Below are positions 1-6,718 of a DNA stretch of 49,828 bases, piece by piece. Each line of letters starts with the position of its first letter. The first letter of the stretch is position 1. Source of the stretch: JAZQQB01 sp045628865 (GTDB lineage Bacteria > Bacillota > Clostridia > Lachnospirales > Lachnospiraceae); assembly GCA_045628865.1 (NCBI GenBank), contig JAZQQB010000026.1:1-49828 (forward strand), written 5' to 3'. The notes under the pieces are model-generated. The model made no database searches. It was not told the origin of the DNA and saw nothing but the letters and a program-made list of their open reading frames with translations. Position numbers and translations under genes: made by a program.

Positions 1-1
1 T

Positions 2-214
2 CAGACAGAAAGCTACGGATACAACACAGATGAAATCGTATCTTCAGACGTTATCGGTATGACATATGGTTCATTATTCGATGCTACACAGACAATGGTA
101 GCTCCAATGGAAGATGGAAATACACAGGTACAGGTTGTATCATGGTATGATAACGAGAACTCTTACACATCTCAGATGGTAAGAACAATCAAATACTTCT
201 CAGAGCTTAAATAG
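2..214 (+). CDS. gap: Glyceraldehyde-3-phosphate dehydrogenase, C-terminal part
   Basis: This is the last 70 codons of a gene that begins before the window. The translation contains DVIGMTYGSLFDA and ends VSWYDNENSYTSQMVRTIKY, which is the conserved C-terminal catalytic-domain end of type I GAPDH (the WYDNE-SY motif). The enzyme oxidises glyceraldehyde 3-phosphate to 1,3-bisphosphoglycerate with NAD+ and phosphate in the cytosol. pgk follows on the same strand after a hairpin element and a strong terminator, so the two genes are neighbours in the pathway but probably at least partly separate transcripts. The reading frame is open from base 2 to the TAG stop. The N-terminal NAD-binding half and the catalytic cysteine lie outside the window. 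Confidence 0.95.
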   Translation, partial: QTESYGYNTDEIVSSDVIGMTYGSLFDATQTMVAPMEDGNTQVQVVSWYDNENSYTSQMVRTIKYFSELK

Positions 215-278
215 GAATTGCGTAGATAAAGACAAGCGACTGTGAAACAGACATTTGATTTTAGCAGGCATTCCAAGA

Positions 279-328
279 GAAAATCATAAGTAGCTTAGCT
301 ACGAACTTTGCGAAGCAAAATGATTTTC
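279..328. repeat. Intergenic palindromic element with three-way-junction fold
   Basis: An outer 9-bp inverted repeat (GAAAATCAT at 279-287, ATGATTTTC at 320-328) encloses two perfect 5-bp hairpins: GTAGC-TTA-GCTAC at 290-302 and TTTGC-GAA-GCAAA at 307-319. The RNA or single-stranded DNA could fold into a three-armed structure. It lies between the gap stop codon and the terminator. A similar layout with GAA loops occurs near 6524-6574. Function is unknown; it may be an RNA-processing site or a miniature interspersed element. Confidence 0.6.
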
Positions 329-360
329 GAATCTGGGAACTGTATAAAAAAGATCCTTAG

Positions 361-392
361 AAGGTCCGGCCTATTGGGCCGGGCCTTTTTTT
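361..392 (+). terminator. Rho-independent terminator after gap
   Basis: An 11-bp GC-rich stem (AAGGTCCGGCC, one G:U pair, against GGCCGGGCCTT) with a short TATTG loop is followed directly by a run of Ts at 386-392. It sits 30 bp before the pgk start and would end or attenuate transcription coming from gap. Confidence 0.85.
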
Positions 393-422
393 AAAAACAA
401 TTAAACGATGGAGGTTTTAATC

Positions 423-1646
423 ATGGGATTAAACAAAAAATCAGTTGATGATATCAACGTAAAAGGCAGAAGAGTGCTTGTAAGATGTGACTTTAACGTA
501 CCTTTAAAGAATGGTGAAATCACAGACGAAACAAGAATTGTTGCAGCACTTCCAACAATCAAGAAGTTAATTAATGATGGTGGTAAAGTTATCCTTTGCT
601 CACACTTAGGAAAAGTTAAAGAAGGTCCTAATGAGAAAGAATCTTTAGCTCCAGTTGCTAAGAGATTAAGCGAAAAGCTTGGTAAGGAAGTAGTATTTGT
701 TTCTGATTACAACGTAACAGGCGAAGCTGCTACAGCTGCTGTTGCAGCAATGAAAGAAGGAGATGTTGTATTATTACAGAATACTCGTTTCCGTGGCGCT
801 GAAGAAACAAAGAATGGTGAAGCATTCTCTCAGGAATTAGCAGATCTTGCTGATGACTATGTATGTGACGCTTTTGGTTCATCTCATAGAGCACACGCTT
901 CAGTTGCTGGTGTTACAAAATGTATCACAGCAAAAGGTGGTTCTAATGTAGTTGGTTACTTAATGCAGAAAGAAATTGATTTCTTAGGAAATGCAGTTGA
1001 AAACCCAGTTAGACCTTTCGTAGCTATCCTTGGTGGTGCTAAGGTTGCTGATAAGTTAGCAGTTATTGATAACTTACTTGAAAAAGCTGATACATTGATT
1101 ATCGGTGGTGGTATGGCTTACACATTTATGAAAGCTCAGGGATACGAAATCGGTTTATCATTATGTGATGACAGCAAATTAGATTATTGTAAAGAAATGA
1201 TGGCTAAAGCAGAAGCAAAAGGTAAGAAATTACTTCTTCCTTTAGATGCTGTAACTATCAAGTCATTCCCAGATCCAATTGATGCTCCTATCGATACAGA
1301 AGTATATGACATTACAGCTATGCCTGCTGATCAGGAAGGTTGCGATATCGGACCTAAGACACGTGAATTATACGCTGAAGCAGTAGCTTCTGCTAAGACT
1401 GTTGTATGGAATGGACCAATGGGTCTTTTCGAGAACCCTTCACTTGCTAATGGTACAAAAGCAGTAGCTGAAGCATTAGCTAATACAGATGCTACAACAA
1501 TCATCGGTGGTGGTGATTCAGCAGCAGCTGTTAACCAGATGGGTCTTGGAGACAAGATGAGCCATATCTCAACAGGTGGTGGTGCTTCTCTTGAATTTTT
1601 AGAGGGTAAAGAACTTCCAGGTGTTGTTGCAGCTGACGATAAATAG
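423..1646 (+). CDS. pgk: Phosphoglycerate kinase
   Basis: PGK transfers phosphate from 1,3-bisphosphoglycerate to ADP, the first ATP-yielding step of glycolysis, in the cytosol. The 407-residue product has the typical length. It shows the N-terminal substrate-binding motif VLVRCDFNVPL, the conserved NTRFRGAEE and SHRAHASVAG segments, the LGGAKVADK hinge region, and the C-terminal nucleotide-binding GNG-like/GGGDSAAAVN and STGGGASLEFLEGK motifs. The start at 423 is preferred over the in-frame ATG at 408 because the GGAGG at 410-414 is a well-placed ribosome binding site and would lie inside the longer reading frame. It lies between gap and tpiA, all on the plus strand. Confidence 0.97.
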   Translation: MGLNKKSVDDINVKGRRVLVRCDFNVPLKNGEITDETRIVAALPTIKKLINDGGKVILCSHLGKVKEGPNEKESLAPVAKRLSEKLGKEVVFVSDYNVTGEAATAAVAAMKEGDVVLLQNTRFRGAEETKNGEAFSQELADLADDYVCDAFGSSHRAHASVAGVTKCITAKGGSNVVGYLMQKEIDFLGNAVENPVRPFVAILGGAKVADKLAVIDNLLEKADTLIIGGGMAYTFMKAQGYEIGLSLCDDSKLDYCKEMMAKAEAKGKKLLLPLDAVTIKSFPDPIDAPIDTEVYDITAMPADQEGCDIGPKTRELYAEAVASAKTVVWNGPMGLFENPSLANGTKAVAEALANTDATTIIGGGDSAAAVNQMGLGDKMSHISTGGGASLEFLEGKELPGVVAADDK

Positions 1647-1666
1647 ACGCGATAGCAGATCGAGAA

Positions 1667-1738
1667 AATCAAACCAAAACAGGTTTCATGCTTGCATGAG
1701 TGTGCTGTTTTGGTTTGATTTGTGAGGCGCGTACGCGC
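1667..1738. repeat. Long inverted repeat with nested hairpin after pgk
   Basis: A perfect 16-bp inverted repeat (AATCAAACCAAAACAG at 1667-1682, its complement at 1705-1720) encloses a small perfect hairpin TCATGC-TT-GCATGA (1686-1699). A separate 12-bp palindrome, GCGCGTACGCGC, follows at 1727-1738. The long stem has no proper T-tract, so it may be a processing or stabilising structure between the pgk and tpiA parts of the message rather than a clean terminator. It resembles the other multi-stem elements of this window. Confidence 0.55.
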
Positions 1739-1794
1739 TGAGGATATGCGAAAGTAAATATTTATGTGAAAAATTGATTTAGGAGAGAAAAATC

Positions 1795-2541
1795 ATGGCA
1801 AGAAGAAGAATTATTGCAGGTAACTGGAAAATGAACAAGACTCCAAGTGAGGCTGTTGCATTAGTTAATTTATTAAAGGATTTAGTAGTGAACCCAGATG
1901 TTGATGTTGTTTACTGCGTTCCAGCAATCGATATTGTTCCAGTTGTTGAAGCAACAAAAGGAACAAACGTAGCAGTTGGTGCTGAAAATATGTATTTTGA
2001 GGAAAGCGGTGCTTTCACAGGTGAAATTTCTGCAGCAATGTTAGTAGATGCTGGTGTTAAGTACGTTATTCTTGGACATTCTGAAAGAAGAGATTACTTC
2101 AAAGAAGATGATGTTTTATTAAACAAGAAAGTTAAGAAAGCTTTCGAAGCTGGTCTTACTCCAATCCTTTGCTGTGGTGAAAGCTTAGAGCAGAGAGAAA
2201 CTGGTGTAACTATGGACTGGATCCGTCTTCAGATCAAATCTGACCTTGCTGGTGTAACTGCAGATCAGGTTAAGAAACTTGTTATCGCTTACGAACCAAT
2301 CTGGGCAATCGGAACAGGTAAAACAGCTACATCTGATCAGGCTGAAGAGGTATGTAAAGGAATCCGTGAGTTGATCGCTGAAATGTACGATCAGGCTAGA
2401 GCTGATGGAGATCGTATCCAGTACGGCGGTTCTATGAACGCTTCTAATGCTGCTGAACTTTTAGCAAAACCAAACATCGATGGTGGTTTAATTGGTGGTG
2501 CTTCATTAAAGGCAGACTTTGGCCAGGTAGTTAACGCCTAG
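1795..2541 (+). CDS. tpiA: Triosephosphate isomerase
   Basis: TpiA interconverts dihydroxyacetone phosphate and glyceraldehyde 3-phosphate. The 248-residue product is standard length and begins RRRIIAGNWKMNKT (substrate-binding Asn and Lys). It contains LGHSERR with the catalytic His, AYEPIWAIGTGKTAT with the catalytic Glu and start of the flexible loop, and IQYGGSMNASNAAELL plus DGGLIGGASL for phosphate binding. An AGGAGAG ribosome binding site at 1781-1787 supports the start. It is the third glycolytic gene in line after gap and pgk. The stop codon lies inside a perfect 11-bp hairpin (2530-2554), which may affect mRNA 3'-end stability. Confidence 0.97.
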   Translation: MARRRIIAGNWKMNKTPSEAVALVNLLKDLVVNPDVDVVYCVPAIDIVPVVEATKGTNVAVGAENMYFEESGAFTGEISAAMLVDAGVKYVILGHSERRDYFKEDDVLLNKKVKKAFEAGLTPILCCGESLEQRETGVTMDWIRLQIKSDLAGVTADQVKKLVIAYEPIWAIGTGKTATSDQAEEVCKGIRELIAEMYDQARADGDRIQYGGSMNASNAAELLAKPNIDGGLIGGASLKADFGQVVNA

Positions 2542-2620
2542 AATAGGCGTTAACCCGCGTCGCCAGTGATTGCTTGCAATCATGAGAGACTGCATGATTT
2601 AACACGCATAGTTAATGCGT
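2530..2620. repeat. Series of short perfect hairpins at the tpiA 3' end
   Basis: GTTAACGCCTA-GAA-TAGGCGTTAAC (2530-2554) overlaps the tpiA stop codon. It is followed by TGATTGC-TT-GCAATCA (2567-2582) and ACGCAT-AGTTA-ATGCGT (2604-2620). Loops of 2, 3 and 5 nt on perfect stems match the style of the other intergenic elements in the window. No gene is seen here. Confidence 0.5.
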
Positions 2621-2652
2621 AAGCATTTGTATCAAACTAGATTATAATAAAG

Positions 2653-2682
2653 TAAGGCGGTACGTGAGTACCGCCTTATTAT
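2653..2682. terminator. Bidirectional terminator between tpiA and the lipoprotein gene
   Basis: TAAGGCGGTAC-GTGA-GTACCGCCTTA is a perfect 11-bp stem with a 4-nt loop, followed by ATTATTAT. The upstream side is A-rich, so the same hairpin can serve the convergent minus-strand gene ending at 2697. Confidence 0.8.
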
Positions 2683-2696
2683 TATGCAATTGTTTG

Positions 2697-3263
2697 TTAT
2701 TCAGTTGTTTCATAGGCTACATGAATGGAAGAAATCAACCCTTCAAATTCATCCATCCAACCTGAATCGTTGATGTCTGTATAAATAATGTTTCCAACAA
2801 GCTCTGGTGTAATAGCTACAATCTGGATTTGTTTAAACTTTGTAGTACCATGCTCATAAGAAAAAACAATCTTGTGACTGGTAAATCCATCGATTGTAAT
2901 AGTTTCAAAGGAATCGACAGTTACTTCAATTTCGTATCCCATTTCTAAAAGTTGAGCTTCCATAGCGGCTTTCATACCATCAGCATCACAGTCGTATACA
3001 GACTCAGAAAATGGAAGAGTATAATACTGGATGTTAGCTCCAGATTCATCATCGGCTACGTAGAAACCTGCCTTTGAATTGTCAGGTACAAATGAATCTG
3101 GAAGATCAAAAGTAAATCCTGTAATCTTTTGCGAACTATCCTTTTTATTTACACCGTTTGAAGAAACGGCTTCAGTTGAACTGTTGGACTTGGATCCGCC
3201 ACAAGCAAAAAGAGTGGAAACTGCAAGGCAACAGATCACGATTAAAGATAATTTTTTTTTCAT
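2697..3263 (-). CDS. Putative lipoprotein of unknown function
   Basis: The 188-residue product starts with a lipoprotein signal peptide: MKKK, a hydrophobic stretch, and the lipobox LFAC with the lipidated Cys at residue 21, then a Ser/Asn-rich spacer. It is therefore expected to be anchored on the outer face of the membrane. The rest (ITGFTFDLPDSFV, then alternating beta-like segments) resembles small secreted domains annotated only as hypothetical lipoproteins; no catalytic motif is visible. It is transcribed opposite to the glycolytic genes that surround it and converges on tpiA. A T/A-rich spacer upstream could hold its promoter. Function cannot be assigned from the sequence. Confidence 0.8.
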   Translation of the reverse strand: MKKKLSLIVICCLAVSTLFACGGSKSNSSTEAVSSNGVNKKDSSQKITGFTFDLPDSFVPDNSKAGFYVADDESGANIQYYTLPFSESVYDCDADGMKAAMEAQLLEMGYEIEVTVDSFETITIDGFTSHKIVFSYEHGTTKFKQIQIVAITPELVGNIIYTDINDSGWMDEFEGLISSIHVAYETTE

Positions 3264-3356
3264 AATTTTTTCCTATTCTATTGCATTCAATTTAATGTCC
3301 ACTACATTATAATATATCGTGGAGTTACTTGCAAATGAAAAAATTACAAAAATGTT

Positions 3357-3388
3357 AACTATTCAAAATCGCAAGGCTCTGAATAGTT
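3357..3388 (-). terminator. Weak terminator-like hairpin downstream of the 3422-3742 gene
   Basis: The inverted repeat AACTATTCA / TGAATAGTT (9 bp, 14-nt loop) is followed on the minus strand by AACATTTTTG. It lies just after the end of the minus-strand gene at 3422, so it could terminate it. The stem is AT-rich, hence low confidence. Confidence 0.3.
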
Positions 3389-3421
3389 GGGTATTAAAAA
3401 CAGAAGCTATAGCACAAACAA

Positions 3422-3742
3422 TTAGGCGGAATGAGTCATCATGGTTGACTTGCGACCGGCATTGTAGTACTGTAGCTTCTGTTTTTTATTTTGTATTAAG
3501 GTCTGTACCTTTTCCTGATAGGCGACGTCATCTGAAATGCGCACAAGGCTAGTAAGGCGATATTTATCTAAGTGATATGGAATACTGTGCGCGAGCGCAA
3601 GATTAATAAGATACTTTGCCGAACCAAAGCTTGTTAGATGAGTGTGCCCTTCTTCAAAGGACTTGTCTAGATTGTAGACAATAAAACCATTTCGTACACG
3701 GATAATGACGTAATTCTTTTTCTTAAAAATCACATTATTCAT
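3422..3742 (-). CDS. Small conserved-looking protein of unknown function
   Basis: This 106-residue reading frame has a good ribosome binding site on the minus strand (AAGGGGTG about 6 nt before the ATG). Its composition is protein-like: basic N-terminus MNNVIFKKKNYVIIRVRNG, then a soluble mixed alpha/beta-type sequence, and a basic C-terminal tail. There is no signal peptide, membrane segment or recognisable motif. The segment FIVYNLDKSFEEGHTHLTSF suggests a short beta-hairpin domain, but that is speculative. It sits alone between the lipoprotein gene and gpmI, on the strand opposite to gpmI. I do not recognise the family. Confidence 0.6.
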   Translation of the reverse strand: MNNVIFKKKNYVIIRVRNGFIVYNLDKSFEEGHTHLTSFGSAKYLINLALAHSIPYHLDKYRLTSLVRISDDVAYQEKVQTLIQNKKQKLQYYNAGRKSTMMTHSA

Positions 3743-4091
3743 TCGTTCACCCCTTCATAGATGTGTCAAGATGGATTCCCCAATCCAAATCGACATAGTA
3801 TGTTTCTATTTAGTTTTCATTTCTAAATAAAATAATGTTTTTAGAAATTATATCTATAACTATATTATATTCTGATAAATGAATAAATGCAAGTAAAATT
3901 GACGTAAAAATGATAAGGTAGTATGTACAAACGAATATGTGACTGTGAGCCTTAGAACTAATCGTTAATATATTGACAAATAAGCTAAAACGTGGGAAAA
4001 TGCATAAGGAAATCTGCATCAGTAAATGCAGGATTATTACTGAATAGCAATAGCAATTTTAGTTAATAATAGAAGAATAGGAGATAAGATT
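3743..4091. other. Intergenic region upstream of gpmI
   Basis: This gap of about 350 bp is AT-rich and has no convincing gene. It holds divergent control regions for the minus-strand gene and for gpmI. A candidate gpmI promoter is TTGACA (3973-3978), a 17-bp spacer and GAAAAT (3996-4001); a weaker alternative is TTGACG near 3899 with TATGTA. No repeat was noticed. Confidence 0.4.
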
Positions 4092-5639
4092 ATGGCAAAG
4101 AAACCAGTTGTTTTAATGATCCTTGATGGATACGGATTAAATGACAAAGTAGAAGGAAACGGTATTGCACAGGCTAAGACTCCAGTTGTATCAGGACTTA
4201 TGAAAGATTATCCTTTCGTTAAGGGTTATGCAAGCGGAATGAGCGTAGGTCTTCCAGACGGACAGATGGGTAACTCAGAAGTTGGACATTTGAACATGGG
4301 TGCAGGACGTATCGTATATCAGGAATTAACAAGAATTACAAAGGAAATTCAGGATGGTACATTCTTTGAGAATGAAGCACTTGTAAAAGCTGTTGAGAAC
4401 TGCAAGAAGAATGATTCTGCATTACACTTATTTGGTTTGTTATCTGATGGTGGTGTTCATAGCCATAATACACATTTATATGGATTACTTGAACTTGCTA
4501 AGAGAAATGGTCTTACAAAGGTTCATGTTCATGGTTTCATGGATGGACGTGATACACCTCCAGCAAGTGGAAGAGATTTCGTAAAAGAATTATATAGAAA
4601 AATGGAAGAAATCGGAGTTGGTGATATTGCTTCAGTTTCAGGCCGTTACTATGCAATGGATAGAGATAACAACTATGATCGTGTTCAGAAGGCATATGAT
4701 GCAATTGTAAATGGTGTTGGTGAAACAGATGATTGTGCAGCATGCGCAATGAAACATTCTTATGAAAAAGATGTTACAGACGAATTCGTAGTGCCAACAG
4801 TTATCGTAGATGATAACGGAAATCCACTTGGTAAAGTAGAAGATGGAGATTCAGTTGTATTCTTCAACTTCCGTCCAGATAGACCCCGTGAAATCACACA
4901 TGCATTCTGTGACAATGATTTCACAGGATTTGACAGACCACACAGACCAGAAGTTACATTTGTATGTTTCTCAGATTATGATCCAGAGATTCCTAACAAA
5001 GAGATCGCTTTCCACAAAATTGCTGTTACAAATACTTTTGGTGAGTGGCTTGCAGCAAATAACATGACACAGGCTCGTATCGCTGAAACCGAGAAGTATG
5101 CACACGTAACATTCTTCTTTAATGGTGGTGTTGAAACTCCTAATGAAGGAGAAGACAGAATCCTTGTTAACTCTCCTAAGGATGTTGCTACTTATGACTT
5201 AAAGCCAGAAATGAGTGCCCCACAGGTTTGCGAGAAATTATGTGAAGCAATCCGTTCTGATAAATATGATGTGATCATCGTAAACTTCGCTAACCCAGAT
5301 ATGGTTGGACATACAGGTGTACAGGAATCTGTTATCAAAGCAATCGAAGTTGTTGATGAATGCGTTGGAAAAGCAGTTGAAGCTTTGAAAGAAGTAGATG
5401 GTACAACCTTTATCTGTGCTGACCACGGTAATGCAGAGCAGTTGGTTGATTACGAAACAGGCGCTCCATTCACAGCACATACAACAAACCCAGTTCCATT
5501 TATCTTAGTTAACTATGATGAAGCATATACACTTCGTGAGGAAGGTGTATTAGCAGACATCATTCCAACATTGATTGAGATCATGGGCAAAGAACAGCCA
5601 AAAGAGATGACAGGTAAATCATTATTGATTAAAAAATAA
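4092..5639 (+). CDS. gpmI: 2,3-bisphosphoglycerate-independent phosphoglycerate mutase
   Basis: GpmI interconverts 3- and 2-phosphoglycerate using two metal ions (usually Mn2+) and a phosphoserine intermediate. The 515-residue product has the family length. It shows the alkaline-phosphatase-superfamily start KPVVLMILDGYGL (metal-binding Asp12), the catalytic serine at residue 62 in QMGNSEVGHLNMGAGR, HVHGFMDGRDTPP and SGRYYAMDRDNNYDR for substrate binding, FFNFRPDR, NFANPDMVGHTG, and ADHGNAEQ and AHTTNPVPF for metal binding. The start has an AGGAGAT ribosome binding site. An enolase gene, often next in such clusters, is not present here; an HPt protein follows instead. Confidence 0.97.
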   Translation: MAKKPVVLMILDGYGLNDKVEGNGIAQAKTPVVSGLMKDYPFVKGYASGMSVGLPDGQMGNSEVGHLNMGAGRIVYQELTRITKEIQDGTFFENEALVKAVENCKKNDSALHLFGLLSDGGVHSHNTHLYGLLELAKRNGLTKVHVHGFMDGRDTPPASGRDFVKELYRKMEEIGVGDIASVSGRYYAMDRDNNYDRVQKAYDAIVNGVGETDDCAACAMKHSYEKDVTDEFVVPTVIVDDNGNPLGKVEDGDSVVFFNFRPDRPREITHAFCDNDFTGFDRPHRPEVTFVCFSDYDPEIPNKEIAFHKIAVTNTFGEWLAANNMTQARIAETEKYAHVTFFFNGGVETPNEGEDRILVNSPKDVATYDLKPEMSAPQVCEKLCEAIRSDKYDVIIVNFANPDMVGHTGVQESVIKAIEVVDECVGKAVEALKEVDGTTFICADHGNAEQLVDYETGAPFTAHTTNPVPFILVNYDEAYTLREEGVLADIIPTLIEIMGKEQPKEMTGKSLLIKK

Positions 5640-5640
5640 T

Positions 5641-5667
5641 AGACGAGGAATAATCGTCCGTCTTTTC
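5641..5667 (+). terminator. Possible weak terminator after gpmI
   Basis: AGACG at 5641-5645 can pair with CGTCT at 5659-5663, with an alternative GACGA/TCGTC pairing inside, followed by TTTTCT. The stem is short, so read-through into the HPt gene is likely. Confidence 0.3.
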
Positions 5668-5697
5668 TACTCTGGCAATGCTTGATAGAAGAGGCGG

Positions 5698-6078
5698 ATG
5701 TTTTTTGAAAAAATGAAAGAAAGTTTATCAGCCTGTGAGGCATGCGGAATTGATACCAAAGAAGGTATAGAACGTTTTATGGATCAGGAAGCGCTTTTTC
5801 TGAAGTTTTTACTGCGCTTTTTAGAGGATGATGGAATGCAACAATTGGTGGATTCTTTTGAAAAAAAAGAGGTTGAGGATTGTTTTCATGCAGCTCATTC
5901 CCTAAAGGCGTTAACTGGAAATTTGGCGATTACATGTATGTATGAACCATTGAAACCACTTGTAGAGATTCTTCGGAGCGGACAACTGCCAGAGGAAGAA
6001 GATGTTTTCACATTGAAGCAAAAATATGAGCAGGTGATAGCGACATTGCAGTGTATCAAGGAAAAAAATGTAATTTAA
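5698..6078 (+). CDS. Stand-alone HPt (histidine phosphotransfer) domain protein
   Basis: The 126-residue helical product contains the HPt signature FHAAHSLKALTGNLAI, with the phospho-accepting His at about residue 67 and the following Lys two residues after the Ser-Leu pair. Such proteins shuttle phosphate between receiver domains of hybrid kinases and response regulators in the cytosol. The hybrid kinases at 35-42 kb are possible partners, though they are 30 kb away. A second HPt-like gene at 42264-42614 has a similar layout but lacks the His. The start is uncertain: the ATG at 5698 sits directly against GAGGCGG, while the in-frame ATG at 5713 is about 15 nt downstream of it. No other domain is fused. 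Confidence 0.85.
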   Translation: MFFEKMKESLSACEACGIDTKEGIERFMDQEALFLKFLLRFLEDDGMQQLVDSFEKKEVEDCFHAAHSLKALTGNLAITCMYEPLKPLVEILRSGQLPEEEDVFTLKQKYEQVIATLQCIKEKNVI

Positions 6079-6110
6079 CGAAAATTCGTCCATTAATTTC
6101 AAAATAATTG

Positions 6111-6139
6111 TTGAAAATGGCTATTTTATATGATACACT
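6111..6139 (+). promoter_or_regulatory. Probable sigma-A promoter of secG
   Basis: TTGAAA (6111-6116), a 17-bp spacer and TACACT (6134-6139), with an extended -10 TGA in front, lie 31 bp before the secG start codon. Confidence 0.6.
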
Positions 6140-6169
6140 AGTAAAGGTTAACCGCTAGGAGGTGTAGAA

Positions 6170-6415
6170 ATGCAGACATTAAAGACTATTTTGACCATTT
6201 TATATATTATTGACTGTCTTGCTTTAACAATCATTGTTCTTATGCAGGAAGGAAAGCAGCAGGGACTTGGAACAATCGGTGGTATGGCTGATACATTCTG
6301 GGGAAAGAATAAAGGTCGTTCACGCGAAGGTTTATTGAAGAAAGGTACAGCAGCATTAGCAGTTCTTTTCATGGTTTTAGCAATTGTGTTAAACTTAGGC
6401 GTACTCAATAAATAA
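6170..6415 (+). CDS. secG: Preprotein translocase subunit SecG
   Basis: This small 81-residue membrane protein has two hydrophobic helices, at about residues 5-23 and 59-77. Between them is the conserved cytoplasmic segment VLMQEGKQQGLGTIGGMADTF, which carries the SecG-typical LMQ-GKGGGLG-like pattern. SecG assists SecYE and SecA in moving preproteins across the membrane. A strong AGGAGGTG ribosome binding site precedes the ATG. The order secG, rnr, smpB, ssrA is common in Firmicutes and supports the call. A terminator follows it. Confidence 0.95.
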   Translation: MQTLKTILTILYIIDCLALTIIVLMQEGKQQGLGTIGGMADTFWGKNKGRSREGLLKKGTAALAVLFMVLAIVLNLGVLNK

Positions 6416-6430
6416 GAAATTGAATGAGAG

Positions 6431-6464
6431 ACACAGGGATGATAGTTCATTCCTGTGTTTTTTT
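6431..6464 (+). terminator. Rho-independent terminator after secG
   Basis: ACACAGGGATGA-TAGT-TCATTCCTGTGT forms a 12-bp stem with one G:U pair and a 4-nt loop, followed by a T-tract up to 6464. Confidence 0.85.
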
Positions 6465-6469
6465 ATAGC

Positions 6470-6604
6470 GAGGACGAAAAACAAGCGCCCGAAGGGCATT
6501 TGTTTTTACCCGAGCGTATATGAGTAAAAAAAGGAGTCGCGAAGCGACGTCACTTGCGAAGCAAGTGCTTTTACGAATAAGAGGACGAAAAACAAGCGCC
6601 CGAA
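6470..6604. repeat. Compound palindromic element bounded by 24-bp direct repeats
   Basis: The same 24-bp sequence, beginning GAGGACGAAAAACAAGCG, occurs at 6470-6493 and 6581-6604. Between the copies lie a hairpin (6477-6507, AAAAACAA and GCCC stems around GAA) and a three-way-junction motif. In the latter, GTAAAA (6524-6529) pairs with TTTTAC (6569-6574) and encloses GTCGC-GAA-GCGAC and CACTTGC-GAA-GCAAGTG. No coding potential is seen. The architecture matches the element at 279-328. Confidence 0.65.
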
Positions 6605-6606
6605 TT

Positions 6607-6666
6607 GTTAGCACATGAGGCTTCACCTGTGCTAACATTGAAAAAAAACCTAAAATAGTATATTCT
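6607..6666 (+). promoter_or_regulatory. Hairpin and probable rnr promoter
   Basis: A 9-bp inverted repeat GTTAGCACA / TGTGCTAAC (6607-6636) has no T-tract. Directly after it, TTGAAA (6638-6643), a 17-bp spacer and TATTCT (6661-6666) form a plausible sigma-A promoter 52 bp before the rnr start. The hairpin abuts the -35 and could be an operator. Confidence 0.5.
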
Positions 6667-6718
6667 AAATAAAAAAGGTAAAAGGACGGAATACTGATTA
6701 CATAAAGGAGGGAATGTT

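Noticed and set aside
3810..4019. 69-codon minus-strand frame
   Set aside because: No ribosome binding site, hydrophobic AT-driven composition, and it covers the likely gpmI promoter.
6607..6636. Hairpin before rnr as a terminator
   Set aside because: No T-tract follows on either strand, so it is reported as a structure or possible operator only.
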